Below, one piece after another: positions 19,095 to 28,695 of a DNA stretch of 64,000 nucleotides. Made by a program: the position numbers and the translations under genes. Positions within the stretch are counted from its first letter, which is position 1. Every line of letters begins with the position of its first letter. This DNA is from Chondrocystis sp. NIES-4102 (GTDB lineage: Bacteria; Cyanobacteriota; Cyanobacteriia; Cyanobacteriales; Xenococcaceae): assembly GCA_002368355.1 (NCBI GenBank), contig AP018281.1, positions 1,240,001-1,304,000 of the forward strand, given 5' to 3'. The notes beneath the pieces are model-generated. The model did not search any database. It saw only the letters and a program-made list of their open reading frames with translations, and was not told where the DNA came from.

Positions 19095-20090
19095 ATGCAA
19101 AATTTAGAAAATATTGGAATAGTTGTTATTGGACGCAACGAGGGCGATCGCCTTTATCGTTGTCTACTTTCAATCACTAAACAAGTTAAGAATATTGTAT
19201 ACGTAGATTCTGGTTCAACCGACGGTAGTATCGAAATGGCTCAATCCTTGGGGGTAGAAGTAGTTAAACTCGACTTATCTCTTCCTTTTACCGCAGCCCG
19301 TGCTAGAAATGCAGGATTTACTCACTTATTAAATATTAATCAGCAAATTGAATTAGTGCAGTTTGTCGATGGTGATTGCGAAATATTCCCAAAGTGGTTA
19401 GAAACTGCTAAAAAAGTTTTAGATGACGAATCAAATATTGCTGTTGTCTGTGGTCGCCGTCGTGAAAGATTTCCAGAAAAGTCCATTTACAATCGATTAT
19501 GTGATCTCGAATGGGATACCCCTATTGGAGAGGCCTTAACTTGTGGTGGAGATTCTATGATTCGAGTATCCGCTTTTCAACAAGTACAAGGATTCAATCC
19601 GACCCTCATTGCTGGGGAAGAACCCGAATTATGTGTGCGATTGCGTCAGCAAAACTGGAAAATTCTTCGTATTGACGCAGATATGACTCTTCATGATGCA
19701 GCTATGACTAAATTTAGTCAGTGGTGGAAAAGAGCCTTAAGAGCAGGCTACGCTTACGCCGAGGGTTCATGGTTGCATGGTAATAGTCCACAACGTCATT
19801 GGGTACAAGAGACTAAAAGTATTTGGTTTTGGGGCTTAATTCTACCACTGATAACTTTAATAACTATTTATCCTAGTAAAGGTTGGAGTGTTTTAATGCT
19901 TATGGGGTATCCTCTGATGACATACAAAATTTATCGTTACCTCAAGCAGCGAAAGTATAGTAGCAAAGACACTATTTTATACGCTCTTGCTTGTCTAATT
20001 AGTAAATTACCGCAAGTACAAGGACAAATTAATTTCCACTTTAATCGACTTTTAAAACAAAAAGTAAATCTTATAGAGTATAAATATTAA
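19095..20090 (+). CDS. GT2 glycosyltransferase with C-terminal membrane helices
   Basis: A 331-residue GT-A enzyme: IVVIGRNEGDRLYRCL at the N-terminus, VYVDSGSTDGS (donor site), FVDGDCE (DxD-like metal motif), and AGEEPELCVRLRQQNW with the catalytic-base region. Two hydrophobic segments near residues 245-280 anchor it to the membrane. It fits the GT2 enzymes common in exopolysaccharide clusters. Donor and acceptor are unknown. It is the last gene before a 444-bp gap that separates it from the dioxygenase-NRPS run. Confidence 0.9.
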   Translation: MQNLENIGIVVIGRNEGDRLYRCLLSITKQVKNIVYVDSGSTDGSIEMAQSLGVEVVKLDLSLPFTAARARNAGFTHLLNINQQIELVQFVDGDCEIFPKWLETAKKVLDDESNIAVVCGRRRERFPEKSIYNRLCDLEWDTPIGEALTCGGDSMIRVSAFQQVQGFNPTLIAGEEPELCVRLRQQNWKILRIDADMTLHDAAMTKFSQWWKRALRAGYAYAEGSWLHGNSPQRHWVQETKSIWFWGLILPLITLITIYPSKGWSVLMLMGYPLMTYKIYRYLKQRKYSSKDTILYALACLISKLPQVQGQINFHFNRLLKQKVNLIEYKY

Positions 20091-20534
20091 TGTTAGGTGA
20101 TTACACGCAAAGCTGATCTTTTCCCTATTGTGGTAAATCAATTATTTATTAGTAATAACACTGTAAACAACGTTTTTTCTGTATAATATTCATTTATTTT
20201 TAGGTTCTGCAATTATTAAAACATCATACTGTAGTAGATAATAAATATTTAAATAAACAGATAATTAATATTGTTAATAATCTATATTAACCCTTAACCT
20301 TATTGGGTTTTCAGCATTTAAAAACTATTGTGAAGCTTAACTTTAAATAACTCATACTGAATTTAAAAAGTTGATAAAGTTATCATTTTAGAGTAGATAT
20401 ATTTAGTTATGCGTGCCAACATAAAAATAACCAAGCATATCTCATAAGCATTTAAATTAAACATTAAACCAATAGAAACAAAGACTAATAAAGTTTTTGT
20501 TCTCTATTTAATTCGTATAAAATAATCAAAAAAT
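20091..20534. other. Spacer before the dioxygenase-NRPS run
   Basis: About 440 AT-rich bases without a supported gene. A short AACCC / GGGTT pair with T residues near 20289-20313 could be a weak terminator, but the stem is only 5 bp. The promoter of the following four-gene run should lie here. Confidence 0.45.
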
Positions 20535-21671
20535 ATGCTCAATTACAATCCTATCAACACAAATGGCTTCGATTTTATCGAGTTTACCAGCAAATCGCCA
20601 CAAGAACTAGTGGATCTTTTTACTAAATTTGGTTTTGTAATTACTCGTCGTCATGTCCATAAGAATCTTCTATTACTAGAACAAGGCGAAATTAAATTTC
20701 TGATCAATTCAGAACCTCAGACACAAGCTGCTGCTTTTGAAGCAATACATGGATCAGGTATTTGTGGGATGAGTTTTAGAGTTGCCAATTCCCAGTTGGC
20801 TTTACAAGAAGCAGTTAAACGGGGAGCTAAAGCAGTTACTAGTAATGACTACGATTTACCAGCTATTGAAGGGGTAGGTGGGTCAAAAATTTACCTAATA
20901 GACGAACAAACTTCTGAAGCATTTTTTGCTAAAACTTTTGAATTCACAGGTCAAGAGCCACTTGCTCAACCAATCCTTACTTATATTGACCATCTAACTC
21001 ACAATGTCTTCCGAGGTAATATGGAAGCTTGGGGAAGATTCTACGAACAAGTATTCAACTTCCGCGAAATTCGCTATTTTGATATCAAAGGTAAGCATAC
21101 TGCTTTAACTAGCAAAGCAATTGTCAGTCCTTGTGGTAAGATACGCATTCCTCTTAATGAATCGCAAGACGAATTATCACAAATTGCCGAATTTCTTGAA
21201 CGCTACAATGGCGAAGGCATCCAACATTTAGCCCTAGGCTGTGAAAATATTTATAACGTCATCAGCCAAATTAAAGCAGCAGGGATCGTCTTTCAAGAAA
21301 CCCCTGAAACCTATTACGATTTGATCCCTCAACGTATCCCTCAACATCAAGAGGATATAACTGCTCTTAAAGAGATGAACATCTTAATTGATGGGGAAGG
21401 GTATAGTACATTACTGCAAATCTTCACCAAAGAAATAATTGGCCCTATTTTTTTCGAGTTAATTGAGAGAAAAGGTAATCCAGGGTTTGGAGAAGGTAAT
21501 TTCCAAGCTCTGTTTGAGTCTATTGAGTTAGATCAAATTCGCCGTGGTGTAATTAATGACCAACAAGCCGAAGAATTACAGCCAGTAGCCCAGCAACTCA
21601 AACACCCAATGCTATTGAATAACTCAACAACTAAACCAAAAGTTAGAGCTAAATCTCGTCTCACGGTTTAA
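20535..21671 (+). CDS. hppD: 4-hydroxyphenylpyruvate dioxygenase
   Basis: Non-haem Fe(II) dioxygenase converting 4-hydroxyphenylpyruvate to homogentisate (378 residues). Two vicinal-oxygen-chelate halves are visible. The iron ligands are H153 (IDHLTHNV), H231 (IQHLALG) and E308 (IFFELIERKG). The N-terminal NPINTNGFDFIEFTS matches the Pseudomonas-type enzymes. The related hydroxymandelate synthase, often paired with NRPS genes, usually replaces the Pro and Asn kept here in IPLNE (P206, N208), so homogentisate formation is favoured. It ends 58 bp before the NRPS gene, and the close run suggests it supplies or modifies a precursor for the NRPS product; this is inference. Confidence 0.88.
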   Translation: MLNYNPINTNGFDFIEFTSKSPQELVDLFTKFGFVITRRHVHKNLLLLEQGEIKFLINSEPQTQAAAFEAIHGSGICGMSFRVANSQLALQEAVKRGAKAVTSNDYDLPAIEGVGGSKIYLIDEQTSEAFFAKTFEFTGQEPLAQPILTYIDHLTHNVFRGNMEAWGRFYEQVFNFREIRYFDIKGKHTALTSKAIVSPCGKIRIPLNESQDELSQIAEFLERYNGEGIQHLALGCENIYNVISQIKAAGIVFQETPETYYDLIPQRIPQHQEDITALKEMNILIDGEGYSTLLQIFTKEIIGPIFFELIERKGNPGFGEGNFQALFESIELDQIRRGVINDQQAEELQPVAQQLKHPMLLNNSTTKPKVRAKSRLTV

Positions 21672-21729
21672 TGTCTCAACTGAAATCTTGCTCAACACCA
21701 TACTTTAAGTTAACTAGCTTGTAATTAAT

Positions 21730-24700
21730 ATGAACCAGAATTTACTTCCTGTTTATCGTCATTTTGAACAGTATGCCCAACAGTCTCCTAATTCAGTAGC
21801 AATAACTTTTGCATCCAAGCAAATAACCTACGGAGAATTAAATTTTAAGGCAAATCAGTTAGCCAATTATCTGATTAGTTTAAAAGTTAAACCACAAGAC
21901 TGTATAGGTGTCTTAGTAGAACCAGGATTTGAAATTTTGGTGGCTATTTTGGCAATTCACAAACTTAATGGGATTTATCTACCTATTGATCCAGAATTTC
22001 CCCTTGCTAGAATCAAAAGTATAGTTGAGCAAGCAAAACCAGCGATTATCCTCTGTGCTAGTCAAAAAGGAATTACAGTTGAGACGAGTTTGAGTTCACT
22101 AAATATTAATACTGTTGATTTACCTTCTTTAGATTTATCATCATATGAAACCAATAATCTCAACTATGACTGTCCGCTAGACAGTATTTCTCATATATTT
22201 TTTACTTCAGGAACAACTGGTACTCCTAAAGGTGTAGTTTCATCTCATCAGAATTTAATCCACTATCTATTTTCTGCTCAGGCAAAGTATCATTTTAAGG
22301 CTGAAGATAGTTTCTTATCCGCTACTAGATTCACTTTCAGTATTAGTTTGTTTATGTTGCTATTGCCTCTAGTCTCTGGGGGACGGGTGGAAATGATTAC
22401 CCAAGAGGAATTATTAGAGCCATCATTATTAGCGAAGGCAATTGAGCAGTCAACATTCTTTCATTTGGGGCCAAGTATATTAAGGATCTTCTTAGACTTT
22501 TTAGAGCAACAACCTAAGTTAGAAACACAGAGCAGATTTGCTCATGTAAAACACGCTTCAAGTGGTGGAGATATGATTCCACCTTCAATACTTAACCGCC
22601 TCAATCAAATTTTTACCAATGCCGAAGTATACGCAATTTATGGGTCTAGTGAAATAAGTTGTATGGGGTGTACCTATTTTGTACCTCGTAATTTAAATTT
22701 AAAACAAACTTTAGTAGGAAAGCCTTTTGATAATGTACAGTTACGAGTCTTAGATACTCAACAAAAAGATGTAGCTGTAGGAATTAAAGGTGAGATTTAC
22801 TTTGCTGGGGCTGGAATTACTTCTGGGTATCTAAACCTACCTCAATTAACTCAAGAAAAATATATTTTACTCGATGGTCAACGCTTTTATCGCACAGGGG
22901 ATTTAGGTTGCTTGACTGCTGAGGGAGACTTGCAAGTATTGGGACGTAGTGATTTTCAAGTTCAAATTCGTGGTCAAAGAATTGAATTAGCTGATATTGA
23001 AGCCAATTTAAATTTGCATCCAGGAATTATCAACTCTGTAGTGGTGGCGAAGGAAGACCACAACCAAGAGCAACAGTTAGTAGCCTACTTTATTACAATT
23101 AGAGATTTTAGATTAACTCAACAGGAATTACGGAATTTTCTGGTAGAGCTTCTGCCTCAATATATGATTCCTTCCCAGTTTATTTTGCTAGAACAGTTTC
23201 CTTTAACTTTTAATGGTAAAGTTGACCGTCAGGCATTACAAGCCTTAAAACAAACCAAAACAGAATCTAAGGTTGCTCCACGCAGTGAATTAGAAAAGCA
23301 GCTAGTGAATATTTGGGCTGAGGTGTTACACCTACAAATTGAGGATATCAGTATTGAAGATAACTTTTTTGCTTTAGGAGGGCATTCCCTATTAGCTACT
23401 CAAGTAATTTCTCGTATACGAGATAGTTTGCAAGTAGAAATATCCCTTAGAAGTTTATTTGAGTTGGTTACTATTGCTCAACTTGCTCCAAAAATTGAGG
23501 TAGCTCAAACAGTTAGTAGTTTAGAACCAATTTCTCTTTTAACAGATAGAAGTCAAATGCCTCTATCGTTGGCTCAACAACGACTATGGATTTTATATCA
23601 AATAGAATCACAAAGTTCTGCTTACAATATTCCCTTAGCTTTGGAATTGAAGGGAAAAGTAGATATCAAGATCCTCAAAAGTGCGATCGCTGAAATTGTC
23701 AGTCGTCATGAAGTGTTACGCACTAGAATTCAAGTAATTGAGGAGATTCCTTATCAAGTAGTTGAGCCTGAAGTTACCATTGAACTTGCGATAATTGACT
23801 TGCAAGCTCTACCCGAATTACCCAAGCAAGCAGAATATCAACGTCTAGCAACTATTGAAACAGACCGTTATTTTAATTTAACTGAAGATTTCTTATTACG
23901 TACTACATTGGTGCAATTAACTACTAACACCCAGGTTCTATTAGTGACAATGCACCATATCATTTCCGATGGTTGGTCTTTAGAGGTATTTACTCAAGAA
24001 TTGGCTAGTATTTATACGGCTTTAATGACTCAGCAAGCAATTTCTTTACCATCATTACCTTTTCAATATGGCGACTTTGCTCATTGGCACAGACAATGGT
24101 CAGAATCTACAATATTTTCTACCCAGCTTGCTTATTGGCAGCAACAACTAGCTGCTTTACCAACCTTGTTGGAATTACCAACAGATCATCCTCGTCCTGC
24201 GGTACAATCTTTTTCTGGCAGAATCAAACAGTTTAGTTTAAGTCCTCAACTAAGTAAAAAATTACAACAACTCTCTCAACAAGCTGGGGCAACTCTGTTT
24301 ATGACTTTGTTGACTACCTTTGCTGCTTTATTATCTCGCTATAGTAACTCCCAAGATATTGCGATCGGGTCTCCTATTGCCAATCGTCATCGTCGAGAGC
24401 TTGAATCTTTAATTGGTTTTTTTGTTAACACTTTGGTGTTACGTACTAATTTAGAAGGAAAACCCAGTTTTTGGGAATTATTGGGGCAGGTAAGACAAAC
24501 AACGTTGGATGCTTATGCCAATCAAGATGTTCCATTCGATAAATTAGTAGAAGTATTACAACCTGAACGTAGTCTGAGTCATAATCCACTGTTTCAGGTG
24601 ATGTTTATTTTACAGAATCATACTGCTACAACAAAGGAAATGTGTGATGTTACGGTAACTCCTTTATTGGTGGAACAAGTAACAGCACAATTCGACCTTA

Positions 24701-27633
24701 CTTTGTCAATGACGGAAACCTCTGAAGGATTAACAGGATTTTGGCAATATAACAGTGATTTATTTGAGCCTGAAACTATTGATCGGATGACAGGGCATTT
24801 TGAGATGTTGCTAACAGGTATTACTAATTGTCCAGAACAACCAGTGGCTAACTTACCATTACTAACAACAGTAGAACGTCATCAATTGTTGAACCAATGG
24901 AATGATACTCAAAAAGCATATGCTGATGAGCAATGTATTCATCAACTAATTGAAGCCCAAGTAGCTCGTACTCCTAATGAGATTGCCGTAGTATTTGAAG
25001 ACCAAGAATTAACTTATGCACAGTTGAATTGTAGGGTAAATCAGTTAGCAAGACACTTGCAACAATTAGGGGTTAAGGCAGAAACTCTAGTGGGAGTGAG
25101 TCTTGAGCGATCGCATTTGATGTTGATAGCTCTTTTGGCTGTTCTTAAAGCTGGTGGGGCTTATGTACCTCTAGATCCTAATTATCCTCCTGATCGTTTA
25201 GCTTTGATGGTGGAAGATTCAGAGTTAGCTATTTTATTAACCACACAAGCAAGTGCCAACGTGATCTCTGATTATTCAGGTAAAACGATTTGTTTGGATA
25301 CACAATGGTCTGATATTGCCCTAAATTCGGGGGATAATCTAGCATCCGTAGCCCAGCCTGATAATTTGGCTTATATTATCTACACTTCAGGGTCAACAGG
25401 AAAACCTAAAGGAGTACAACTGGAACATCGAGGTGTTGTTAACTTTTTGCAATCAATGCAAACTGAGCCTGGAATTACTCATAAAGATATTCTTCTAGCT
25501 GTAACTAGTATCTCATTCGATATTGCAGTTTTAGAGTTATTTTTACCCTTAATTGTGGGAGCTAAAGTAGTTATTGCTGCTCAACAAGTAACTGGAGATG
25601 CTTCTCAATTACTAGACTTGATGTTGAATTCTCAAGCGACAATCATGCAAGCCACTCCTGCCACTTGGAGAATGTTAGCTGCTGCTAAATGGGAGGAAGT
25701 TCCAAGGTTAAAAATGCTTTGTGGTGGTGAACCATTAGCACCTGATTTAGCTCAACTAATGCTACAGCGATGTTCTTCGTTGTGGAATGTTTATGGCCCT
25801 ACGGAGGCTACTGTTTGGGCAACAATTCATGAAGTTAAACCAGATTTTGATTTAATTCCTATCGGTCATCCTTTAGCAAATACTCAAGTTCGTATTTTAG
25901 ATGCTCATGGACAGCTATTACCTATTGGTGTAGCAGGAGAAATTCATCTAGGAGGAGTACAATTAGCTCGTGGTTATCTAAATCGTCCAGAATTAACTCA
26001 AGAAAGATTTATTTTTAATGCTACTGACGGTGAGCAGTTGGAGCGATTATATAAAACTGGCGATTTGGGACGTTATCTACCCGATGGCAACGTCGAATGT
26101 TTAGGTCGTATTGATAATCAAGTCAAAATTCGCGGTTTTAGAATAGAACTTGGGGAAATTGAAGCTAATTTAGCCTTACATCCACTGGTGCGTAATTGTG
26201 TAGTTGTAGCAAGAGAAGATGTGCCTGGAGATAAGCGAATAGTAGCTTATATAGTTGCTGAGACAAATTCAATCAAGGGTAAAGAATTACGGCAATTTCT
26301 AGAGCTTTCTTTACCTCACTATATGATTCCCAGTCATTTTGTAATTTTAGAATGCTTCCCTCTGACTCCAAATGGAAAAATTGACCGACGTGCTTTACCT
26401 GCACCATTAACCTCATCCGCGACAGAAATTATTGCTCCACGCAATGAATTAGAGCAAAAATTAGCTGAAATTTGGCAGCAGGTATTAAATGTTGATTCCA
26501 TTAGTGTTACCGATAACTTTTTCGATCTTGGTGGACATTCTCTATTAGCCGTTGCCTTGTTTGAGAAGATAGAGCAAACATTTAAGCGTAAAATACCCTT
26601 AGCAACGCTCTTTAAAGCCCCCACTATAGAGCAGTTGGGAGAAATACTTGGTTCACAAACAAATAATTTTTGGGACTGCTTAGTATTACTTAAGACAGGA
26701 GATTTAACTCTCACTCCTTTATTCTTAATTCACGATGCTGATGGTGAAATCATGCTGTATTCAGGTCTATCAAAATATCTTACAGATAATCGACCTGTAT
26801 ATGGAATTAGACCCTATAGCCGAGAAGGTTTTCCAACTCTGCATACTCGGATTCCTGATATGGCAAATTATTATGTGCAGCAGATACGTAAAGTTCAACC
26901 CCAAGGGCCCTATTTATTGGGTGGTTTATGCGCAGGTGGGGTATTGGCATTTGAAATAGCTTGTCAACTTCAAGCTCAAGGTGAACAAGTTCCTTTTGTC
27001 GGGATTATTGATGCGATCGATGTGGAAGAATTGAATTTCCATGATTATGTTATAACGCATCGGATGAGTAGCCTGTCAGAAGCTATAAGTAAAAAATCTC
27101 AAATGAGTAAAGCAAAGCAAATTATTTATCTGCTTAACACTTTAACTAAGAAACTTAAAAACTTAATAATTTATGAAGCTAGCGTCAAACTTGAGGCAAC
27201 TAAGCAGAAATTAAAAATTATGCTGTTTAGATATTACTTGGATCGGGGATTAAAATTACCTCAATTTTGTCAAAATATTTCCGTCAAAAACATTTATGAA
27301 AAGGCACGGGAAGAATATAAACCACCAACTTTTAGGGGTAAATTAACCCTTTGGCGAGCTATGGGTAATACTAATGCCTATTTACCATTTGACGATACAG
27401 CAGCAATTCTCGTCTCAAAAGATCCTTATTTTGGTTGGGGTAAACGCTCAACTGATGGAGTTGAATCATTTGATGTTCCTGGGGGTCATTCTAGTATGCT
27501 TCAAGAACCTAATGTGCAAATTCTGGCAGAAAAAATGCAAGCTTATATCGATTTTGCCTTAACAGAACAAGAAACTATTGATGGGATAGATGAAGTTGAA
27601 AGCGATCGCTCGTTTGCTAAGACATCTAGATAA
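21730..27633 (+). CDS. Dimodular NRPS: A-PCP-C-A-PCP-TE
   Basis: A 1967-residue nonribosomal peptide synthetase. A1 (about 1-510) has FTSGTTGTPKG; PCP1 carries S553 in LGGHS; C (about 590-1040) has HHIISDG with H743 and D747; A2 (about 1055-1545) has YTSGSTGKPKG; PCP2 carries S1604; the TE (about 1650-1955) has GLCAG, so the nucleophile is C1734 instead of Ser, with GGHSS near the end. In A1 the usual FDxS is FTFS (T202 replaces the Asp that binds the amino group), which points to a non-amino-acid such as an aryl or 2-oxo acid. By-eye alignment of A2 gives D-I-L-Q-L-G-V-V-W, close to glycine codes. The predicted product is an acyl-glycine unit, released or cyclised by the TE. No MbtH-like gene is adjacent. 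Confidence 0.93.
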   Translation: MNQNLLPVYRHFEQYAQQSPNSVAITFASKQITYGELNFKANQLANYLISLKVKPQDCIGVLVEPGFEILVAILAIHKLNGIYLPIDPEFPLARIKSIVEQAKPAIILCASQKGITVETSLSSLNINTVDLPSLDLSSYETNNLNYDCPLDSISHIFFTSGTTGTPKGVVSSHQNLIHYLFSAQAKYHFKAEDSFLSATRFTFSISLFMLLLPLVSGGRVEMITQEELLEPSLLAKAIEQSTFFHLGPSILRIFLDFLEQQPKLETQSRFAHVKHASSGGDMIPPSILNRLNQIFTNAEVYAIYGSSEISCMGCTYFVPRNLNLKQTLVGKPFDNVQLRVLDTQQKDVAVGIKGEIYFAGAGITSGYLNLPQLTQEKYILLDGQRFYRTGDLGCLTAEGDLQVLGRSDFQVQIRGQRIELADIEANLNLHPGIINSVVVAKEDHNQEQQLVAYFITIRDFRLTQQELRNFLVELLPQYMIPSQFILLEQFPLTFNGKVDRQALQALKQTKTESKVAPRSELEKQLVNIWAEVLHLQIEDISIEDNFFALGGHSLLATQVISRIRDSLQVEISLRSLFELVTIAQLAPKIEVAQTVSSLEPISLLTDRSQMPLSLAQQRLWILYQIESQSSAYNIPLALELKGKVDIKILKSAIAEIVSRHEVLRTRIQVIEEIPYQVVEPEVTIELAIIDLQALPELPKQAEYQRLATIETDRYFNLTEDFLLRTTLVQLTTNTQVLLVTMHHIISDGWSLEVFTQELASIYTALMTQQAISLPSLPFQYGDFAHWHRQWSESTIFSTQLAYWQQQLAALPTLLELPTDHPRPAVQSFSGRIKQFSLSPQLSKKLQQLSQQAGATLFMTLLTTFAALLSRYSNSQDIAIGSPIANRHRRELESLIGFFVNTLVLRTNLEGKPSFWELLGQVRQTTLDAYANQDVPFDKLVEVLQPERSLSHNPLFQVMFILQNHTATTKEMCDVTVTPLLVEQVTAQFDLTLSMTETSEGLTGFWQYNSDLFEPETIDRMTGHFEMLLTGITNCPEQPVANLPLLTTVERHQLLNQWNDTQKAYADEQCIHQLIEAQVARTPNEIAVVFEDQELTYAQLNCRVNQLARHLQQLGVKAETLVGVSLERSHLMLIALLAVLKAGGAYVPLDPNYPPDRLALMVEDSELAILLTTQASANVISDYSGKTICLDTQWSDIALNSGDNLASVAQPDNLAYIIYTSGSTGKPKGVQLEHRGVVNFLQSMQTEPGITHKDILLAVTSISFDIAVLELFLPLIVGAKVVIAAQQVTGDASQLLDLMLNSQATIMQATPATWRMLAAAKWEEVPRLKMLCGGEPLAPDLAQLMLQRCSSLWNVYGPTEATVWATIHEVKPDFDLIPIGHPLANTQVRILDAHGQLLPIGVAGEIHLGGVQLARGYLNRPELTQERFIFNATDGEQLERLYKTGDLGRYLPDGNVECLGRIDNQVKIRGFRIELGEIEANLALHPLVRNCVVVAREDVPGDKRIVAYIVAETNSIKGKELRQFLELSLPHYMIPSHFVILECFPLTPNGKIDRRALPAPLTSSATEIIAPRNELEQKLAEIWQQVLNVDSISVTDNFFDLGGHSLLAVALFEKIEQTFKRKIPLATLFKAPTIEQLGEILGSQTNNFWDCLVLLKTGDLTLTPLFLIHDADGEIMLYSGLSKYLTDNRPVYGIRPYSREGFPTLHTRIPDMANYYVQQIRKVQPQGPYLLGGLCAGGVLAFEIACQLQAQGEQVPFVGIIDAIDVEELNFHDYVITHRMSSLSEAISKKSQMSKAKQIIYLLNTLTKKLKNLIIYEASVKLEATKQKLKIMLFRYYLDRGLKLPQFCQNISVKNIYEKAREEYKPPTFRGKLTLWRAMGNTNAYLPFDDTAAILVSKDPYFGWGKRSTDGVESFDVPGGHSSMLQEPNVQILAEKMQAYIDFALTEQETIDGIDEVESDRSFAKTSR

Positions 27634-27665
27634 CTATATTTACTAATTTTTAATCATTTATATTT

Positions 27666-28667
27666 ATGTTTACTCCAACCCAACTACATAATGCTAATTC
27701 TCTATTAGTTGTTATTGTTAACTATCGTACTCCTAAGCTGACAATTAATTGCCTACATTCCTTAATTACTGAGGTTAAGGCTTTACCTGATGTCAAAGTT
27801 ACTGTTGTTGATAATGCTTCAGGTGATGATTCTATAGAACAAATTAATACGGCAATTGAAACCGAGGGTTGGCAAGAATGGATCACTCTGCTTCCTTCGC
27901 CACATAATGGTGGATACGCATTTGGTAATAATTTAGCTATTCAACCTGCTTTAACCTCTTCAAATCCACCATCTTATTTTTATCTGCTTAATCCCGATAC
28001 TGAAGTACGCCCAGGTGCGCTTAAAACCCTATTGGATTTTATGATCCAGCAGCCAGAGGTCGGAATTGCTGGTAGTAGTTTGGAAGTTGAGGCAGGTAAG
28101 GTATGGCCTATCGCTTTTCGTTTTCCCACTATCTTAAGTGAATTAGATGCGGGTTTACGTCTTGGTATAATTTCTAAACTTTTGTCCAATTGGATTGTCT
28201 CTCGTCCTATGGGTAATGAGGTATGTCAGGTTGATTGGCTACCAGGGGCAAGTATGATGATTCGGCGTGAGGTATTTGATTCAGTAGGACTGATGGATGA
28301 GAAGTATTTTCTTTATTATGAGGAAACTGATTATTGTTTACAGGCAAAAAAAGCAGGTTGGTCTTGTTGGTATGTCCCCCAAAGTCGAGTTATGCATATT
28401 GCAGGGCAAAGTACAGGGGTAAGTGAAAAGACTTCTAAAAATAAACCTTTACCGAAATATCTTTTTGAATCAAGACGAAGATATTTTGTCAAAAATCATG
28501 GCTGGTTGTATGCAGCTTTAACTGATGCTGTTTGGATTTTAAGTTTTAGTTTTTGGAGAGTTAGACGCTTAATTCAACGTAAACCAGATATAGATCCTCA
28601 AAATTATCTTAGGGATTTTATTCGTCATAGTGTTTTATTCAAACCCGTTTGGCAAGCATCAAAGTAA
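27666..28667 (+). CDS. GT2 glycosyltransferase (rhamnosyltransferase-like)
   Basis: A 333-residue GT-A protein with VIVNYRTPKLTINCL, VTVVDNASGDDS, HNGGYAFGNN and LNPDTEV, the hallmark order of the WcaA/rhamnosyltransferase-like GT2 enzymes. LPGASMMIRREVF and LYYEETDYCLQAKKAGW follow as the acceptor/base region. It starts 32 bp after the NRPS stop and ends 28 bp before the next gene, so it shares their transcript. It could glycosylate the NRPS product or add a sugar to the polysaccharide. Donor specificity cannot be read by eye. Confidence 0.9.
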   Translation: MFTPTQLHNANSLLVVIVNYRTPKLTINCLHSLITEVKALPDVKVTVVDNASGDDSIEQINTAIETEGWQEWITLLPSPHNGGYAFGNNLAIQPALTSSNPPSYFYLLNPDTEVRPGALKTLLDFMIQQPEVGIAGSSLEVEAGKVWPIAFRFPTILSELDAGLRLGIISKLLSNWIVSRPMGNEVCQVDWLPGASMMIRREVFDSVGLMDEKYFLYYEETDYCLQAKKAGWSCWYVPQSRVMHIAGQSTGVSEKTSKNKPLPKYLFESRRRYFVKNHGWLYAALTDAVWILSFSFWRVRRLIQRKPDIDPQNYLRDFIRHSVLFKPVWQASK

Positions 28668-28695
28668 TAACTCAATTGGAGTTTTTTAATTATTT

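Noticed and set aside
20289-20313. Weak hairpin (AACCC / GGGTT) with T residues
   Set aside because: Stem of only 5 bp in an AT-rich region; not distinguishable from chance.
20535-21671. Hydroxymandelate synthase as the identity of the dioxygenase
   Set aside because: The IPLNE stretch keeps the Pro and Asn typical of HPPD. The call stays open to assay but HPPD fits better.
26735-26959. Open frame inside the NRPS thioesterase
   Set aside because: Alternative frame of the NRPS coding region; the NRPS frame carries all conserved motifs.
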